From Curtobacterium sp. MCJR17_020 (lineage in GTDB: Bacteria; Actinomycetota; Actinomycetes; Actinomycetales; Microbacteriaceae): DNA of 64,000 nucleotides. The notes under the pieces are model-generated. The model searched no databases. It was not told the origin of the DNA and worked only from the letters and a program-made list of their open reading frames with translations. The stretch covers positions 1 through 64,000 of the forward strand of contig NZ_CP126261.1 of the NCBI RefSeq assembly GCF_003234365.2. The letters run 5' to 3'. The translations under genes and the position numbers were made by a program. Each line of letters opens with the position of its first letter. Within the stretch, counting starts at the first letter, position 1. Below are positions 23,462 to 31,553 of the stretch, one piece after another.

Positions 23462-25362
23462 GCCGACACCCGCAAACGGCGTTCGACAGACGATGCGGTG
23501 AGTCGGCACACTGCTGCCCGGACAGCGGCGAGCCCGTCTGGACTCAAGATCGACTCCGGATGGAACTGGAACGTCTCAAGACGCGCGCCCCGCAGCCCGT
23601 GGACGGTGCCGTCGTACGGGTTACGCGCTACACGAACCTCGCCCGCCGCGAACGTCGACCGGAACCAGTCGACGGGACTGTACGCGCTGAAGCTGTTGTA
23701 GTAGCCGACCCGGATACGCTGGCCGAAGTGGTCGATGACTGACTGTCGACCTTGCCCGGCTTCGGTCTGTCGCCTGATCTCCATGCCCAACCGGCGTGCG
23801 ACCACCTGGTGTCCGAGGCAGACCGCGAGCAGGGGCTGTCGGTTCAGGAGCGCTTCCGTCGCCCGGTCGTGGAGAGCCGTCACGCGATCGTCGTGAAGGT
23901 CGCGCGGATCGCCGGGGCCGGGGCCGAGCACGAGGAGGTCGACTTGGTCCGGCTCGCTATCCCGCCAGCTACTGCGGGTCACAGATGCGCCGAGGCTCTC
24001 GAGTTGGCGCGCGAGCATCGCGGTGAAATCGTCCTCAGCGTCCACGATGTGGACACTGGGCGCTCCTGGTAACCGCACAGGTGCGGTGCCGATGAACCAG
24101 AAGGGAGCGAGTCGGTCGTTTCTAGCGGTCAACAACTGATCGACGAGCGCCATGGATCCTTCGTCGTCTACCGGCCAGTCGCTCCCAACCTGGTTCGTGC
24201 AGTCGCTCACTCGCACCTGCCGGGTGCCCGAGCCGTCAAGGGCTGCGAGGAGGCTGGCGGCTTTGGCCGAGGTTTCCATAGCCTCTTCTGCGGGATCGGA
24301 TGATCGAGTTACGGTGGCGCCGGCACCGATCGTGACGCTCCGATCCAGACCGATCTCAGCGGTCCTGATGATGATCGCCGAGTCGAGTTCACGCGGCCCC
24401 TCGATCAACGCCAGAACGCCGCTGTAGTACCGCCGTCCCCTCGCCTCGTGCCGAGCTACAACCGCGGCGGCGTTGCGCAGGGGGCTTCCGACTACCGTCG
24501 GCGCCGCGAGACTATCCCGGAGGACCGTTGCCGACAAAGCCTCGGACCGCCCTGTAATCCGATACTCGGTGTGCGAAACCCGAGCCATTTGCCGGAGTAC
24601 TGGCCCCTCGACGGCGACCCGTCCCTCGCACAGCGCATTCACCACCTTGAGCTCCTCGTCAAGGACCATGCACAACTCATCGTCCTCCTTCGAATCTTCG
24701 AGAAACCGACGCACTACGTCGATGGACGGCGCACCCTCATGGCGAAGAGTCCCGCTGATCGGGGACATCGCGATCTCCCCGTCGTGCAGGCTTATGTGCC
24801 GCTCGGGAGACGACCCGAGGAGGTACCCCTCACCGGTCCAATAGAGGTAGGTCCAGTAAGCCCCCCGCTCGGCTTCGAGCAGCCGTCGGAACAGCGCGAG
24901 CATCGACCGATGGTCTACCTCCGACATCGTGCCCGACCACCTCCGCTCGAGTACGAAGTTCGCGCCTTCTCCTCGTCCGATTTCCTCTCGGATCAGACGG
25001 CGCACTCGGTCGGCGTACTGCGAGTCGTCTTCGTCGAAAGCACCCGACGCGATCGGAGCCGGAGTGGGACCGATCATCTCGACGAGCACCTGGCTGTCCA
25101 CATCCTCTCGGGAGTCGACGCACATCGCTGCCAGCGGTGCGTCGTCTTGCCAGACGTCCAGCCCGCGCTCGCGCGCTGTGCGTGCCGGCAGCGCGGCGAA
25201 CACCGTGTGGGTAACGGACAAGCGTCTGAGATCATCCGTCCCAGCAACGTGCTCGACTCTCCCGGAGAGTAACTCCACCGCGTCACGCACCGTCGGCCGG
25301 TGGAGCAACGCGAAGGGCATATCCGTGTCGAGCAGCTCTCTGAAGTGCCGCGCGACGTTCAT
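23458..25362 (-). CDS. phzE: PhzE-like 2-amino-2-deoxyisochorismate (ADIC) synthase
   Basis: 634 residues from ATG 25362, which overlaps the PhzD stop (ATGA). The first two-thirds is a chorismate-utilising TrpE-type domain (SSPERHISLHDGEIAMSPIS, SHTEYRITGRSEAL, ARGRRYYSGVLALIEGP). The C-terminal third is a class I glutamine amidotransferase with the catalytic triad visible: LLAVCLGHQVVARRLG (Cys, oxyanion) and FQFHPESILS (His, Glu). The fused order and the length are those of PhzE, which converts chorismate plus glutamine to ADIC without releasing pyruvate. With PhzD next door, the pathway is well supported. Confidence 0.9.
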   Translation of the reverse strand: MNVARHFRELLDTDMPFALLHRPTVRDAVELLSGRVEHVAGTDDLRRLSVTHTVFAALPARTARERGLDVWQDDAPLAAMCVDSREDVDSQVLVEMIGPTPAPIASGAFDEDDSQYADRVRRLIREEIGRGEGANFVLERRWSGTMSEVDHRSMLALFRRLLEAERGAYWTYLYWTGEGYLLGSSPERHISLHDGEIAMSPISGTLRHEGAPSIDVVRRFLEDSKEDDELCMVLDEELKVVNALCEGRVAVEGPVLRQMARVSHTEYRITGRSEALSATVLRDSLAAPTVVGSPLRNAAAVVARHEARGRRYYSGVLALIEGPRELDSAIIIRTAEIGLDRSVTIGAGATVTRSSDPAEEAMETSAKAASLLAALDGSGTRQVRVSDCTNQVGSDWPVDDEGSMALVDQLLTARNDRLAPFWFIGTAPVRLPGAPSVHIVDAEDDFTAMLARQLESLGASVTRSSWRDSEPDQVDLLVLGPGPGDPRDLHDDRVTALHDRATEALLNRQPLLAVCLGHQVVARRLGMEIRRQTEAGQGRQSVIDHFGQRIRVGYYNSFSAYSPVDWFRSTFAAGEVRVARNPYDGTVHGLRGARLETFQFHPESILSPDGLAAVRAAVCRLTASSVERRLRVSA

Positions 25363-26003
25363 CGGGTCAGCGCTCCAATGACCGCCGCTGTTGTCGTGAC
25401 AACGGCACACGACGACGCCGCGAACGACAGCGATTGTTCGTGCTCGGTCCGTGAGAACGTCGCCGTGGCGTCGCTGACGACGAACGTCTCGATGTCGTTC
25501 GAGTACGCATCGAGCGCCGTGGCGATGATCCCGAGGTGCGCGTAGACACCGATGACCACGAGTTGATCCCTACCAGCGGCGCGGAGTTCCTCCAGCAACG
25601 GACTCCGGTAGAACGCGGAGTACCGCCACTTTGTGAGGACGCGCTCGTCGGTCTGCGGAGCAAGTTCCGGGACGACAGAACGCTGCGCCTCAGTTGCACG
25701 CATGCCCGGACCCCAGAGATCGGCAAGGAGGCCGCGCTCGTCGATGGTCATGTCCCCCGGCTGCGCGGAGAAAAACACCGGGATGCCTGCTCGGCGTGCG
25801 GCAGCGAGCACAGTCTGGGCACGCTCGAGGAGCGCGGCCCGGAGCGCCGGAGCGGAGGAAAAGGCCCCGAGGAAGTACTCCTGCATGTCGTGGACGAGTA
25901 GCGACGCGCGCCGAGGATCTACCTGCCACGAAACCTGAGCTCCCGGGAGATCCATTTCTCCGGGCAGCTCGTACTCCACCACTTCTCGCAGTCCTGATTG
26001 CAT
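25359..26003 (-). CDS. phzD: PhzD-like isochorismatase (forms DHHA)
   Basis: 214 residues from ATG 26003 behind a G-rich ribosome-binding site. It matches PhzD along its whole length: SLLVHDMQEYFLGAF (catalytic Asp), SAQPGDMTIDERGLLADLWG, LTKWRYSAFYRSPLLEELRA (catalytic Lys) and IGVYAHLGIIATALDAYSND. PhzD hydrolyses ADIC to trans-2,3-dihydro-3-hydroxyanthranilate (DHHA) and pyruvate. First gene of the minus-strand operon, sharing a 195-bp divergent promoter region with the ATP-grasp operon. Confidence 0.92.
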   Translation of the reverse strand: MQSGLREVVEYELPGEMDLPGAQVSWQVDPRRASLLVHDMQEYFLGAFSSAPALRAALLERAQTVLAAARRAGIPVFFSAQPGDMTIDERGLLADLWGPGMRATEAQRSVVPELAPQTDERVLTKWRYSAFYRSPLLEELRAAGRDQLVVIGVYAHLGIIATALDAYSNDIETFVVSDATATFSRTEHEQSLSFAASSCAVVTTTAAVIGALTR

Positions 26004-26198
26004 CGGAAGTGCCCCCCTTCATCGCTGTCCCAAGCGCCAACGCAAGTGACGCCGGTGGGCATTTCAGCAGCTGTGCATCACGAGGAGAAGGCGATCCGGA
26101 CCGGGACTAGAAGATGTTCCAATCCGTTCGGGCACTCCGTGACCCCGACCCTGGACTCCGCTAGCTTCAGCGGCCAGGTCGAAGGAAGGAACCATCAC
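26004..26198. promoter_or_regulatory. Divergent promoter region of the biosynthetic cluster
   Basis: This 195-bp region lies between the PhzD and first ATP-grasp starts and must hold both promoters. I could not assign -10/-35 boxes with confidence. It is the natural place for the LuxR-type regulator at 29471 to act. Confidence 0.5.
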
Positions 26199-27518
26199 GT
26201 GGGTGCGATCATCATCGGAAACCAGCTAGTCGAGGAGACGGCAACCGGACACGACGAACTACCTGTCGAGTACAGGCGCTACCTCGGGATGGTGTCGCAC
26301 CGTCTTCTCTGGACCGCCCGTCCCGGCGATGTAGTCGTGCTGCCGAACCGACCACATCCAGCGTTCGTCGAACACGTTTGGCACACGCTCGGTGTCGAAG
26401 ACAACGCAGCCCCGCAGATACTCGTTCCCCCGGTGGGTGCCCGCGACGACCTCCTGCTGTACGAAGACCGGCTGCTAGATGAGGACTTCTGCGCCGAACT
26501 CGGCGGGATCGTTGACCCCAGCAAGACCGATGTGCGGGCGTTCTTTCACGATGACGTCGTTGCCGAGCTTTGTGCTCGGCTCGGTGTGCGTGGGACGCCG
26601 AGCCGAAGCTTCCTCGAACAGTCCGGGACGGCTCTGGTCAACAGCAAGAGCACCTTCCGGGCAATCGCTTCCGGCCTCGGGCTCTCGGTCCCGGCCGGAA
26701 TCGTCGCACTGACGGCGTCCGCTGCTGAGGCTTACATCTGGTCACATCTTGCAGAGGGCCGGTCAGTGATCGTCAAACAGGACGGTCACGGTGGCGGGTA
26801 CGGCAACGAAATCATCCGTTCGCCCGGCGGCCCGTCCGGCTTCGGGGCGTCACGCACGATCACCATCGAGGATCGGCAAGGCCTCGACGCCGAGCTGCTC
26901 GGCGCTTGGGACCGGTGGTCCGGCGGCGGCCGTCCCGTGGTCGTAGAGGAATACTCGGCTGACTCCGTCCCCCTTTACGCCGAGTTCTCGATCACAGAGA
27001 GCGGTCCGGAACTCGTAGGCCACGGCGAGATGCGCGTCGGAACATCCGACGACGGCCCGACGAACCGTGGTTTAGTGATCCCGGCGATACGCGCCACCGG
27101 ATCGGGACGGTACCAAGCCTTCCTCGACGAAGCACATCGGCTCGTCGGTGCACTCGGCGCAATGGGCTACCGCGGCTCCGTCAGCGTCGATTCGATCCTG
27201 CTACCCGATGGCCGGATCCTCCTCAACGAGTTCAACGGCCGCACGAGCGGCTCCACTCACGTGCACATCCTCTGCCGGGCCCTGCTCGGCGAGGACGCGC
27301 TCCTCGACCGGGTCACTCTCGTCCGGAGCAACCGGGCACTGACCAATATCCCAGACGCACTGCGTCGCATCCGAGACGCCGGTCTCTGGTTCAACCGAAC
27401 GGGGCGGTCGGGCGTCCTCCTGGGCGGCGACGATGGCCAGCTCATCATCATCGGGTCGACGCTTGAGGAAACCGAACGCATCGAGTCGCACCTCGAAGCG
27501 CTTTTGGCGCCGGCATGA
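26199..27518 (+). CDS. ATP-grasp peptide ligase, PGM1-like (pre-ATP-grasp domain)
   Basis: 439 residues from GTG 26199, chosen because a GAAGGAAGGA ribosome-binding site lies 9 nt upstream; the frame is open further but without a site. The N-terminal 170 residues look like a pre-ATP-grasp domain (GDVVVLPNRPHPAFVEHVWH, LVNSKSTFRAIASGLGLSVP). The ATP-grasp fold follows with SVIVKQDGHGGGYGNEII, VVVEEYSADSVPLYAEF and metal ligands in DSILLPDGRILLNEFNGRTS. This resembles pheganomycin-type (PGM1) ligases, which join a modified amino acid to a peptide through an acyl phosphate. Its stop overlaps the next start. Confidence 0.78.
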   Translation: MGAIIIGNQLVEETATGHDELPVEYRRYLGMVSHRLLWTARPGDVVVLPNRPHPAFVEHVWHTLGVEDNAAPQILVPPVGARDDLLLYEDRLLDEDFCAELGGIVDPSKTDVRAFFHDDVVAELCARLGVRGTPSRSFLEQSGTALVNSKSTFRAIASGLGLSVPAGIVALTASAAEAYIWSHLAEGRSVIVKQDGHGGGYGNEIIRSPGGPSGFGASRTITIEDRQGLDAELLGAWDRWSGGGRPVVVEEYSADSVPLYAEFSITESGPELVGHGEMRVGTSDDGPTNRGLVIPAIRATGSGRYQAFLDEAHRLVGALGAMGYRGSVSVDSILLPDGRILLNEFNGRTSGSTHVHILCRALLGEDALLDRVTLVRSNRALTNIPDALRRIRDAGLWFNRTGRSGVLLGGDDGQLIIIGSTLEETERIESHLEALLAPA

Positions 27519-28258
27519 TCGGAAGCAAGGTGGCGCTTGTCATCGGCGGTTCGCGCGGCATCGGTGCGGCCGTAACGCGACGGTTTGCTGTAGACGGCTT
27601 CACCGTCATCGCAGCCAGCCGCAGCACACGTACTACCGACAGCCTTCTGGAAGGGCTCGGCAACAGCGTCGCCGGACGGATCGAACGCCGAACGGTCGAC
27701 GTGCGCGACACCCGTTCGGTCGACGATTTGGTGGCGGGGGTCGTGCGAACACATGGTCGAATTGACGTCGCCGTGAACGCAGCCGGCGTCCCGAGCTGGG
27801 GTGAGATAACCGACCTGACCGACAACGACTGGGACACCGTTGTCGACACCAACCTTCACGGCGCCTGGCGATGCCTCAGGGCCGAATTGCGGGCAATGGA
27901 ACGCGGATCCGTGGTCTCTATCGGATCACGGATCGGTCGCCACGTCCGACTTCCGCTGCAGGGAGCGTACGCCGCTGCGAAGGCTGGTTTGGCAGCGCTG
28001 ACCGCAACCGCTGCGATTGAGAACGCAGCACGCGGCGTCCGGGTCAACACGGTAAGCCCGGGCCCCGTCGACACCGGGATGGCGCTGTGGCCAGGCGAGG
28101 ACCAAGCATCGGCCGCGGCGCGAATAAACAGGACGGTCCCTTTGGGACGGCTCGGGCGTCCCGACGAGGTGGCCGCAGCTGTCGCCTGGCTCTGCTCACC
28201 AGAAGCATCGTTCGTCGTCGGTGCCGACCTCGTAGTTGACGGAGGTTCTAGTGCCTGA
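27515..28258 (+). CDS. SDR dehydrogenase, EntA-like; probable DHHA dehydrogenase
   Basis: 247 residues from ATG 27515 (ATGA overlap with the ligase). Classical SDR motifs: VALVIGGSRGIGAAVTRRF (cofactor), NAAGVP, the serine region SIGSRIG, and AYAAAKAG (Y-x3-K). The segment NTVSPGPVDTGMALWPGED resembles EntA/DhbA, which oxidise 2,3-dihydro-2,3-dihydroxybenzoate. Next to PhzD and PhzE, the expected reaction is oxidation of DHHA to 3-hydroxyanthranilate with NAD+. That assignment rests on context and family, not on direct proof. Confidence 0.8.
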   Translation: MIGSKVALVIGGSRGIGAAVTRRFAVDGFTVIAASRSTRTTDSLLEGLGNSVAGRIERRTVDVRDTRSVDDLVAGVVRTHGRIDVAVNAAGVPSWGEITDLTDNDWDTVVDTNLHGAWRCLRAELRAMERGSVVSIGSRIGRHVRLPLQGAYAAAKAGLAALTATAAIENAARGVRVNTVSPGPVDTGMALWPGEDQASAAARINRTVPLGRLGRPDEVAAAVAWLCSPEASFVVGADLVVDGGSSA

Positions 28259-29501
28259 ACAAGACCACCCCACAATCGCCGTAGTCGACGCGTTCTCGAG
28301 CGGTGTACACCTCGCGCGGGCCCTCTGCCGCCTTGGAGCCAAGGTGGTGCACGTCCGCAGCGCGGAGCGGCTCGACCCCTACTACGAGGCGACGTTCCGT
28401 CCCGAACTCATATCGCTCGACCTGGGCTTCGCGCCCATGACCCATCAGCTACGTACGCTCCGCGCACTCCGGGTACGACGGGTTCTGCCCGGAACCGAAT
28501 CAGGTGTGCAACTCGCAGAGAAACTCGCGGCCCATCTCGACGTCCCCACGAACCTCGACCGGCTCGCACGCGCACGTCGGGACAAACACGCGATGGTGCG
28601 AGCGCTTGAGATCGCGGAAGTTCCCGCACCCCGCTCCACCGCGGTCTCGTCCACGCACGAGGCCGAGCAGTGGTGCGCCCGCGCAGGACTCAACGATGCA
28701 GTCGTGAAACCCCTCGGAAGTGCCGGGTCTGACAACGTCCGGGTCTGCCACGGTGCCACGGAAATTCGATCGGCAGTCGCTCGCGTCCTCGGCTCCGTCG
28801 ATCTATTCGGACGGCGAAATGATGCAGCGCTCGTTCAGGAGTACCTGGACGGACCCGAGTTCTACATCAATGCTGTCTCCAGCACCGGCACACATTCCCC
28901 GGTCGAGATTTGGCGTTACACGAAGTCAGACGGTCCGGACGGTTCCCGGCTCTTCGATTACGAAGAGCCGGTCCACCCAAACGACGCGGTCTGGCATGAC
29001 CTATGGTCCTACAGCGTCCGGGCTCTCGATGCTCTCGGTTTCCGGAACGGCCCATCACACCTCGAGGTGATCATGCCTGACTCGCAGCCGCTGCTCATCG
29101 ACCCGGCAGCGCGATTGGGCGGTGGGGTGCTGCCAGAGACCAACGAGCGATTAGCGGGAACGTCCCACGCCCTCGAGACCGCAACCGCTGCTATCGACCT
29201 TCACCAACGCGCTCTGCCGGCCGTCTACCCGGAGACCACGCGCTACGTGTCACTTGTGAACCACCGAGCAGGTACCGCGAAGTTCGACTGGCTGACGGAG
29301 TTCCGGCAATTGCCGACCTCGACCGCGGTGCACACAACGCTCGAGGCAGACGTTCCAGTGCCGGTGACCACGGACTTGCTCAGTTCGCCCGGCTTCCTCT
29401 ACCTACATGGACCGCGCGAAGCTGTGCTCGCCGACTACGCGACGATCCGAAAGCGAGAAGCGGAGGGTTGCTACACGGCGGCGAGCCCGGTATCCCGCTG
29501 A
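28251..29501 (+). CDS. ATP-grasp domain ligase (L-amino-acid ligase type)
   Basis: 416 residues from GTG 28251, set by a GGAGG site at 28241-28245 and overlapping the SDR end. Domains in order: N-terminal preATP-grasp fold (AVVDAFSSGVHLARALCRLG), then ATP-grasp with DAVVKPLGSAGSDNVRV, ALVQEYLDGPEFYINAVS and the metal site HLEVIMPDSQPLLIDPAARL. It is in the family of dipeptide-forming ligases such as BacD and DdaF-like enzymes. It is unrelated in detail to the first ligase, so the product may contain two amide bonds. Its 3' end overlaps the regulator gene antisense by 31 bp. Confidence 0.8.
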   Translation: MPEQDHPTIAVVDAFSSGVHLARALCRLGAKVVHVRSAERLDPYYEATFRPELISLDLGFAPMTHQLRTLRALRVRRVLPGTESGVQLAEKLAAHLDVPTNLDRLARARRDKHAMVRALEIAEVPAPRSTAVSSTHEAEQWCARAGLNDAVVKPLGSAGSDNVRVCHGATEIRSAVARVLGSVDLFGRRNDAALVQEYLDGPEFYINAVSSTGTHSPVEIWRYTKSDGPDGSRLFDYEEPVHPNDAVWHDLWSYSVRALDALGFRNGPSHLEVIMPDSQPLLIDPAARLGGGVLPETNERLAGTSHALETATAAIDLHQRALPAVYPETTRYVSLVNHRAGTAKFDWLTEFRQLPTSTAVHTTLEADVPVPVTTDLLSSPGFLYLHGPREAVLADYATIRKREAEGCYTAASPVSR

Positions 29502-29857
29502 GCCGAGTGGTCCGGCGCGAAGGCACCGGGGTTGGCCTGGCCGGCCCCCTGGCGTGCCCGGGCCGTCCACAGCGGTACGGTGTGGTCCCACGTCTGAGCA
29601 GTGAGGTCGACCTCGAGTCGTCCAGTGCCCTGGACAGGAAGGCGGTCGCATGTGAGGATCCCCGCGACCGATGCCGCGGCGACCAGCGCTGGAAGAGACG
29701 TCGCTCGGAAAACGCTCCGCAGCCGTCCAAGGTGATAATTCACTGTCGCGGTACTGAGGTAGAGCTCCTTGGCGATGCACCGCACTGGCTCTCCCCACGC
29801 GAGCAACACCAGGATCTCCACTTGGCGTTCCGTCAGTAACACCCGTTCGCCCGCCAC
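29471..29857 (-). CDS. LuxR/GerE-type transcriptional regulator, short
   Basis: 128 residues from GTG 29857 behind GAGGGGGAG (a TTG at 29878 is also in frame). The GerE helix-turn-helix is at the N-terminus: LLTERQVEILVLLAWGEPVR, then CIAKELYLSTATVNYHLGRL. The remaining 70 residues have no receiver or ligand-binding domain. Stand-alone GerE regulators often control actinobacterial biosynthetic clusters. Its end overlaps the ATP-grasp gene tail, an arrangement allowing transcriptional interference. Confidence 0.8.
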   Translation of the reverse strand: MAGERVLLTERQVEILVLLAWGEPVRCIAKELYLSTATVNYHLGRLRSVFRATSLPALVAAASVAGILTCDRLPVQGTGRLEVDLTAQTWDHTVPLWTARARQGAGQANPGAFAPDHSAQRDTGLAAV

Positions 29858-30122
29858 GGTTCTCCCCCTCGTCGTCAATCGAGACTAGAGCGCTTCCCCT
29901 ATGGATGCACGCTACCCGTCACATGACGTCGCGGCACCGGCGGTCTTCTGGCTGGATCCTGAACATAGCGTCTCGCACCCAATGGCCGTTACGCAAACCC
30001 ACTGGCCGTTACGCAAACCCACTGCAATCCGCAGTACAAGGCCGGGCTCGCCGCTACTCCTCACACATCTCACAAACGGTCGTTTCCGTACATCAGGAGT
30101 GGAGAGCTATCAGTAACTCGGC
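29858..30122. other. Gene-free stretch with a 20-bp tandem repeat
   Basis: It holds the LuxR-gene promoter and the tandem repeat at 29983-30022. No coding frame is convincing. It marks the border between the biosynthetic cluster and the plasmid backbone. Confidence 0.4.
29983..30022. repeat. Two exact tandem copies of a 20-bp sequence
   Basis: TGGCCGTTACGCAAACCCAC is repeated head-to-tail (29983-30002 and 30003-30022), followed by TG of a third copy. Spacing of about two helical turns suits a bound protein, such as a partition or replication factor. Confidence 0.8.
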
Positions 30123-30266
30123 ATGGCGCGGCAGCCAGAATGTGATGCAAGGTCGATCGCGGCCGAGCTCGCGGAACTGTTCGACGTCGCCCGCGCCGCC
30201 AAGTACGGAGCGATTACTCGGGGCAAGACTGACGACTCAGCACTCACGTTGCCCTCGGCGACCTGA
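30123..30266 (+). pseudogene. Second serine recombinase C-terminal fragment
   Basis: 47 residues in frame from ATG 30123: RSIAAELAELFDVARAAKYG then AITRGKTDD. It matches the C-terminal helix-turn-helix of the recombinase remnant at 4680-4985 (ELAELFDVARATVYRALARG) in protein and DNA, but the catalytic domain is absent. A relic of a lost recombinase or mobile element. Confidence 0.65.
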
Positions 30267-30292
30267 GCGCCAGACCTCGCGTCGGCGGTCGG

Positions 30293-30664
30293 TTAGCTGC
30301 CGAACGGCCGGCCGGTGCGGAACCCGCCCGCATTCGGTTCGAACGGAACGCTGCCGTTGTGCTCGTTGGCGAGTCGTTCAAGCTCTCGCTCGAGCGCCCC
30401 GTCGACCAGTGCCGCGAAGGACCGGTACCCGCCGGGCAATGCGGCTGTGTGGAGTACTGCGGTCTGAGCACGACGCTTGAGGCCTTCCCGCAGCGCCACG
30501 GTCGTCGGGATCGTCGCTTCCTTCACCGGCTCGGCGGGCGCGATCTGCTGCCTCGGCTGCTCAGGTGTCACGGGTGCCTCGACACCTGTTCGAACGGGTT
30601 CAACGTTGGCGGTGAGTCTGATCGGGCTGTTCGCACCGGGGCGCCGGCGTTCTGGTGCACTCAT
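30293..30664 (-). CDS. Small ParA-partner protein (ParB-like function inferred)
   Basis: 123 residues from ATG 30664, which overlaps the ParA stop (ATGA). The N-terminal 50 residues are proline-rich and disordered; the C-terminal 70 (TTVALREGLKRRAQTAVLHT, FAALVDGALERELERLANEH) are helical and could dimerise and bind DNA like the small partners of type Ib partition systems. It is recognised by position rather than by a clear domain. Confidence 0.65.
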   Translation of the reverse strand: MSAPERRRPGANSPIRLTANVEPVRTGVEAPVTPEQPRQQIAPAEPVKEATIPTTVALREGLKRRAQTAVLHTAALPGGYRSFAALVDGALERELERLANEHNGSVPFEPNAGGFRTGRPFGS

Positions 30665-31533
30665 GCTGCGTTCTTCTCTTTCTCCAGGATGCGCTGTACG
30701 TACATCTGCCCGAGTGCGTCGTAGAGCGCGACTGCCTTTCGACCGTCCACCCCGGGCCAGGCGCCCAGGGAAGTGGCGGCGGCGTCAGCCTCGGCAAAAC
30801 GAGACCACTCGGGAAGGTAGTTTGGGTTCAACAGGTCGGTCCCATCGTCAAACTTGACCACTCCCCCGAGCTTCCAGACGAGCTCGCCGAAGGCGTCAAC
30901 GAGGCCCTCGATCTGAAAGTCATGCTCCTTGGTTCGCTTCCGCCGTGTGACGACAACGCCAGCCACACGCAGATCCGGATTCATCAGGTCGGCGGCGTGA
31001 AGTGAGACGAAGTCCCGGACCCGGATGGCAGCTTCGACGGAGTCGTAGTTTGGGTCAGAGGGGATGAGCACGGTGTTCGCGGCAGCGAACGCCATTTGCA
31101 CGAGGTGGCCGAGATCAGGCCGGGTATCAATCAAGACGACGTCATACACGTCCGTCCAACCGGTCAGTGCCTTAGTGAGACGACGCACGGCGCCGACGAC
31201 GCCAGCCTCGGATTCACGATTGATGAGATCAAAGCGTGCCGGGAGGACATCGATCCGCTCCCCTTCTGGCGCCGCTTCTGCATCCCAACCACATGCGACT
31301 ACCGCAGCCTCCCCTGCGCCATCCTGAGCAGCCGCGATCACCTCGGACATGGTGGGAATCGGTGCGGAAGGATCCCACTCGACCCCGAGCCGCCGGGTGG
31401 CGTTCGCCTGGGGATCCATGTCGACAACAAGAACGCGGCGCCCAGCACGCGCGAGGGCAGCAGCCAGCTGGCATGTCACCTGCGTCTTAGAAACGCCACC
31501 CTTGTTGTTCGCAATCGCAGTGACGTGCGTCAT
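30661..31533 (-). CDS. parA: ParA family plasmid partition ATPase
   Basis: 290 residues from ATG 31533 behind GGAGGG. The deviant Walker A box is IANNKGGVSKTQVTCQLAAA, at residues 7-26; the Walker A' region is RRVLVVDMDPQANATRRLG and the Walker B is YDVVLIDTRPDLGHLV. There is no N-terminal helix-turn-helix, so it is a small type Ib-like ParA, which needs a separate DNA-binding partner, here the coupled downstream gene. Its upstream region holds repeated sequences (31554-31789), a possible centromere or origin. Its role is plasmid segregation. Confidence 0.9.
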   Translation of the reverse strand: MTHVTAIANNKGGVSKTQVTCQLAAALARAGRRVLVVDMDPQANATRRLGVEWDPSAPIPTMSEVIAAAQDGAGEAAVVACGWDAEAAPEGERIDVLPARFDLINRESEAGVVGAVRRLTKALTGWTDVYDVVLIDTRPDLGHLVQMAFAAANTVLIPSDPNYDSVEAAIRVRDFVSLHAADLMNPDLRVAGVVVTRRKRTKEHDFQIEGLVDAFGELVWKLGGVVKFDDGTDLLNPNYLPEWSRFAEADAAATSLGAWPGVDGRKAVALYDALGQMYVQRILEKEKNAA

Positions 31534-31553
31534 CAGCCCTCCTAGGCAAGCGT

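Noticed and set aside
20841..26003. Calling the cluster a phenazine cluster because of phzD and phzE
   Set aside because: phzF, phzA/B and phzG homologues are absent, so the phenazine core cannot be assembled from these genes.
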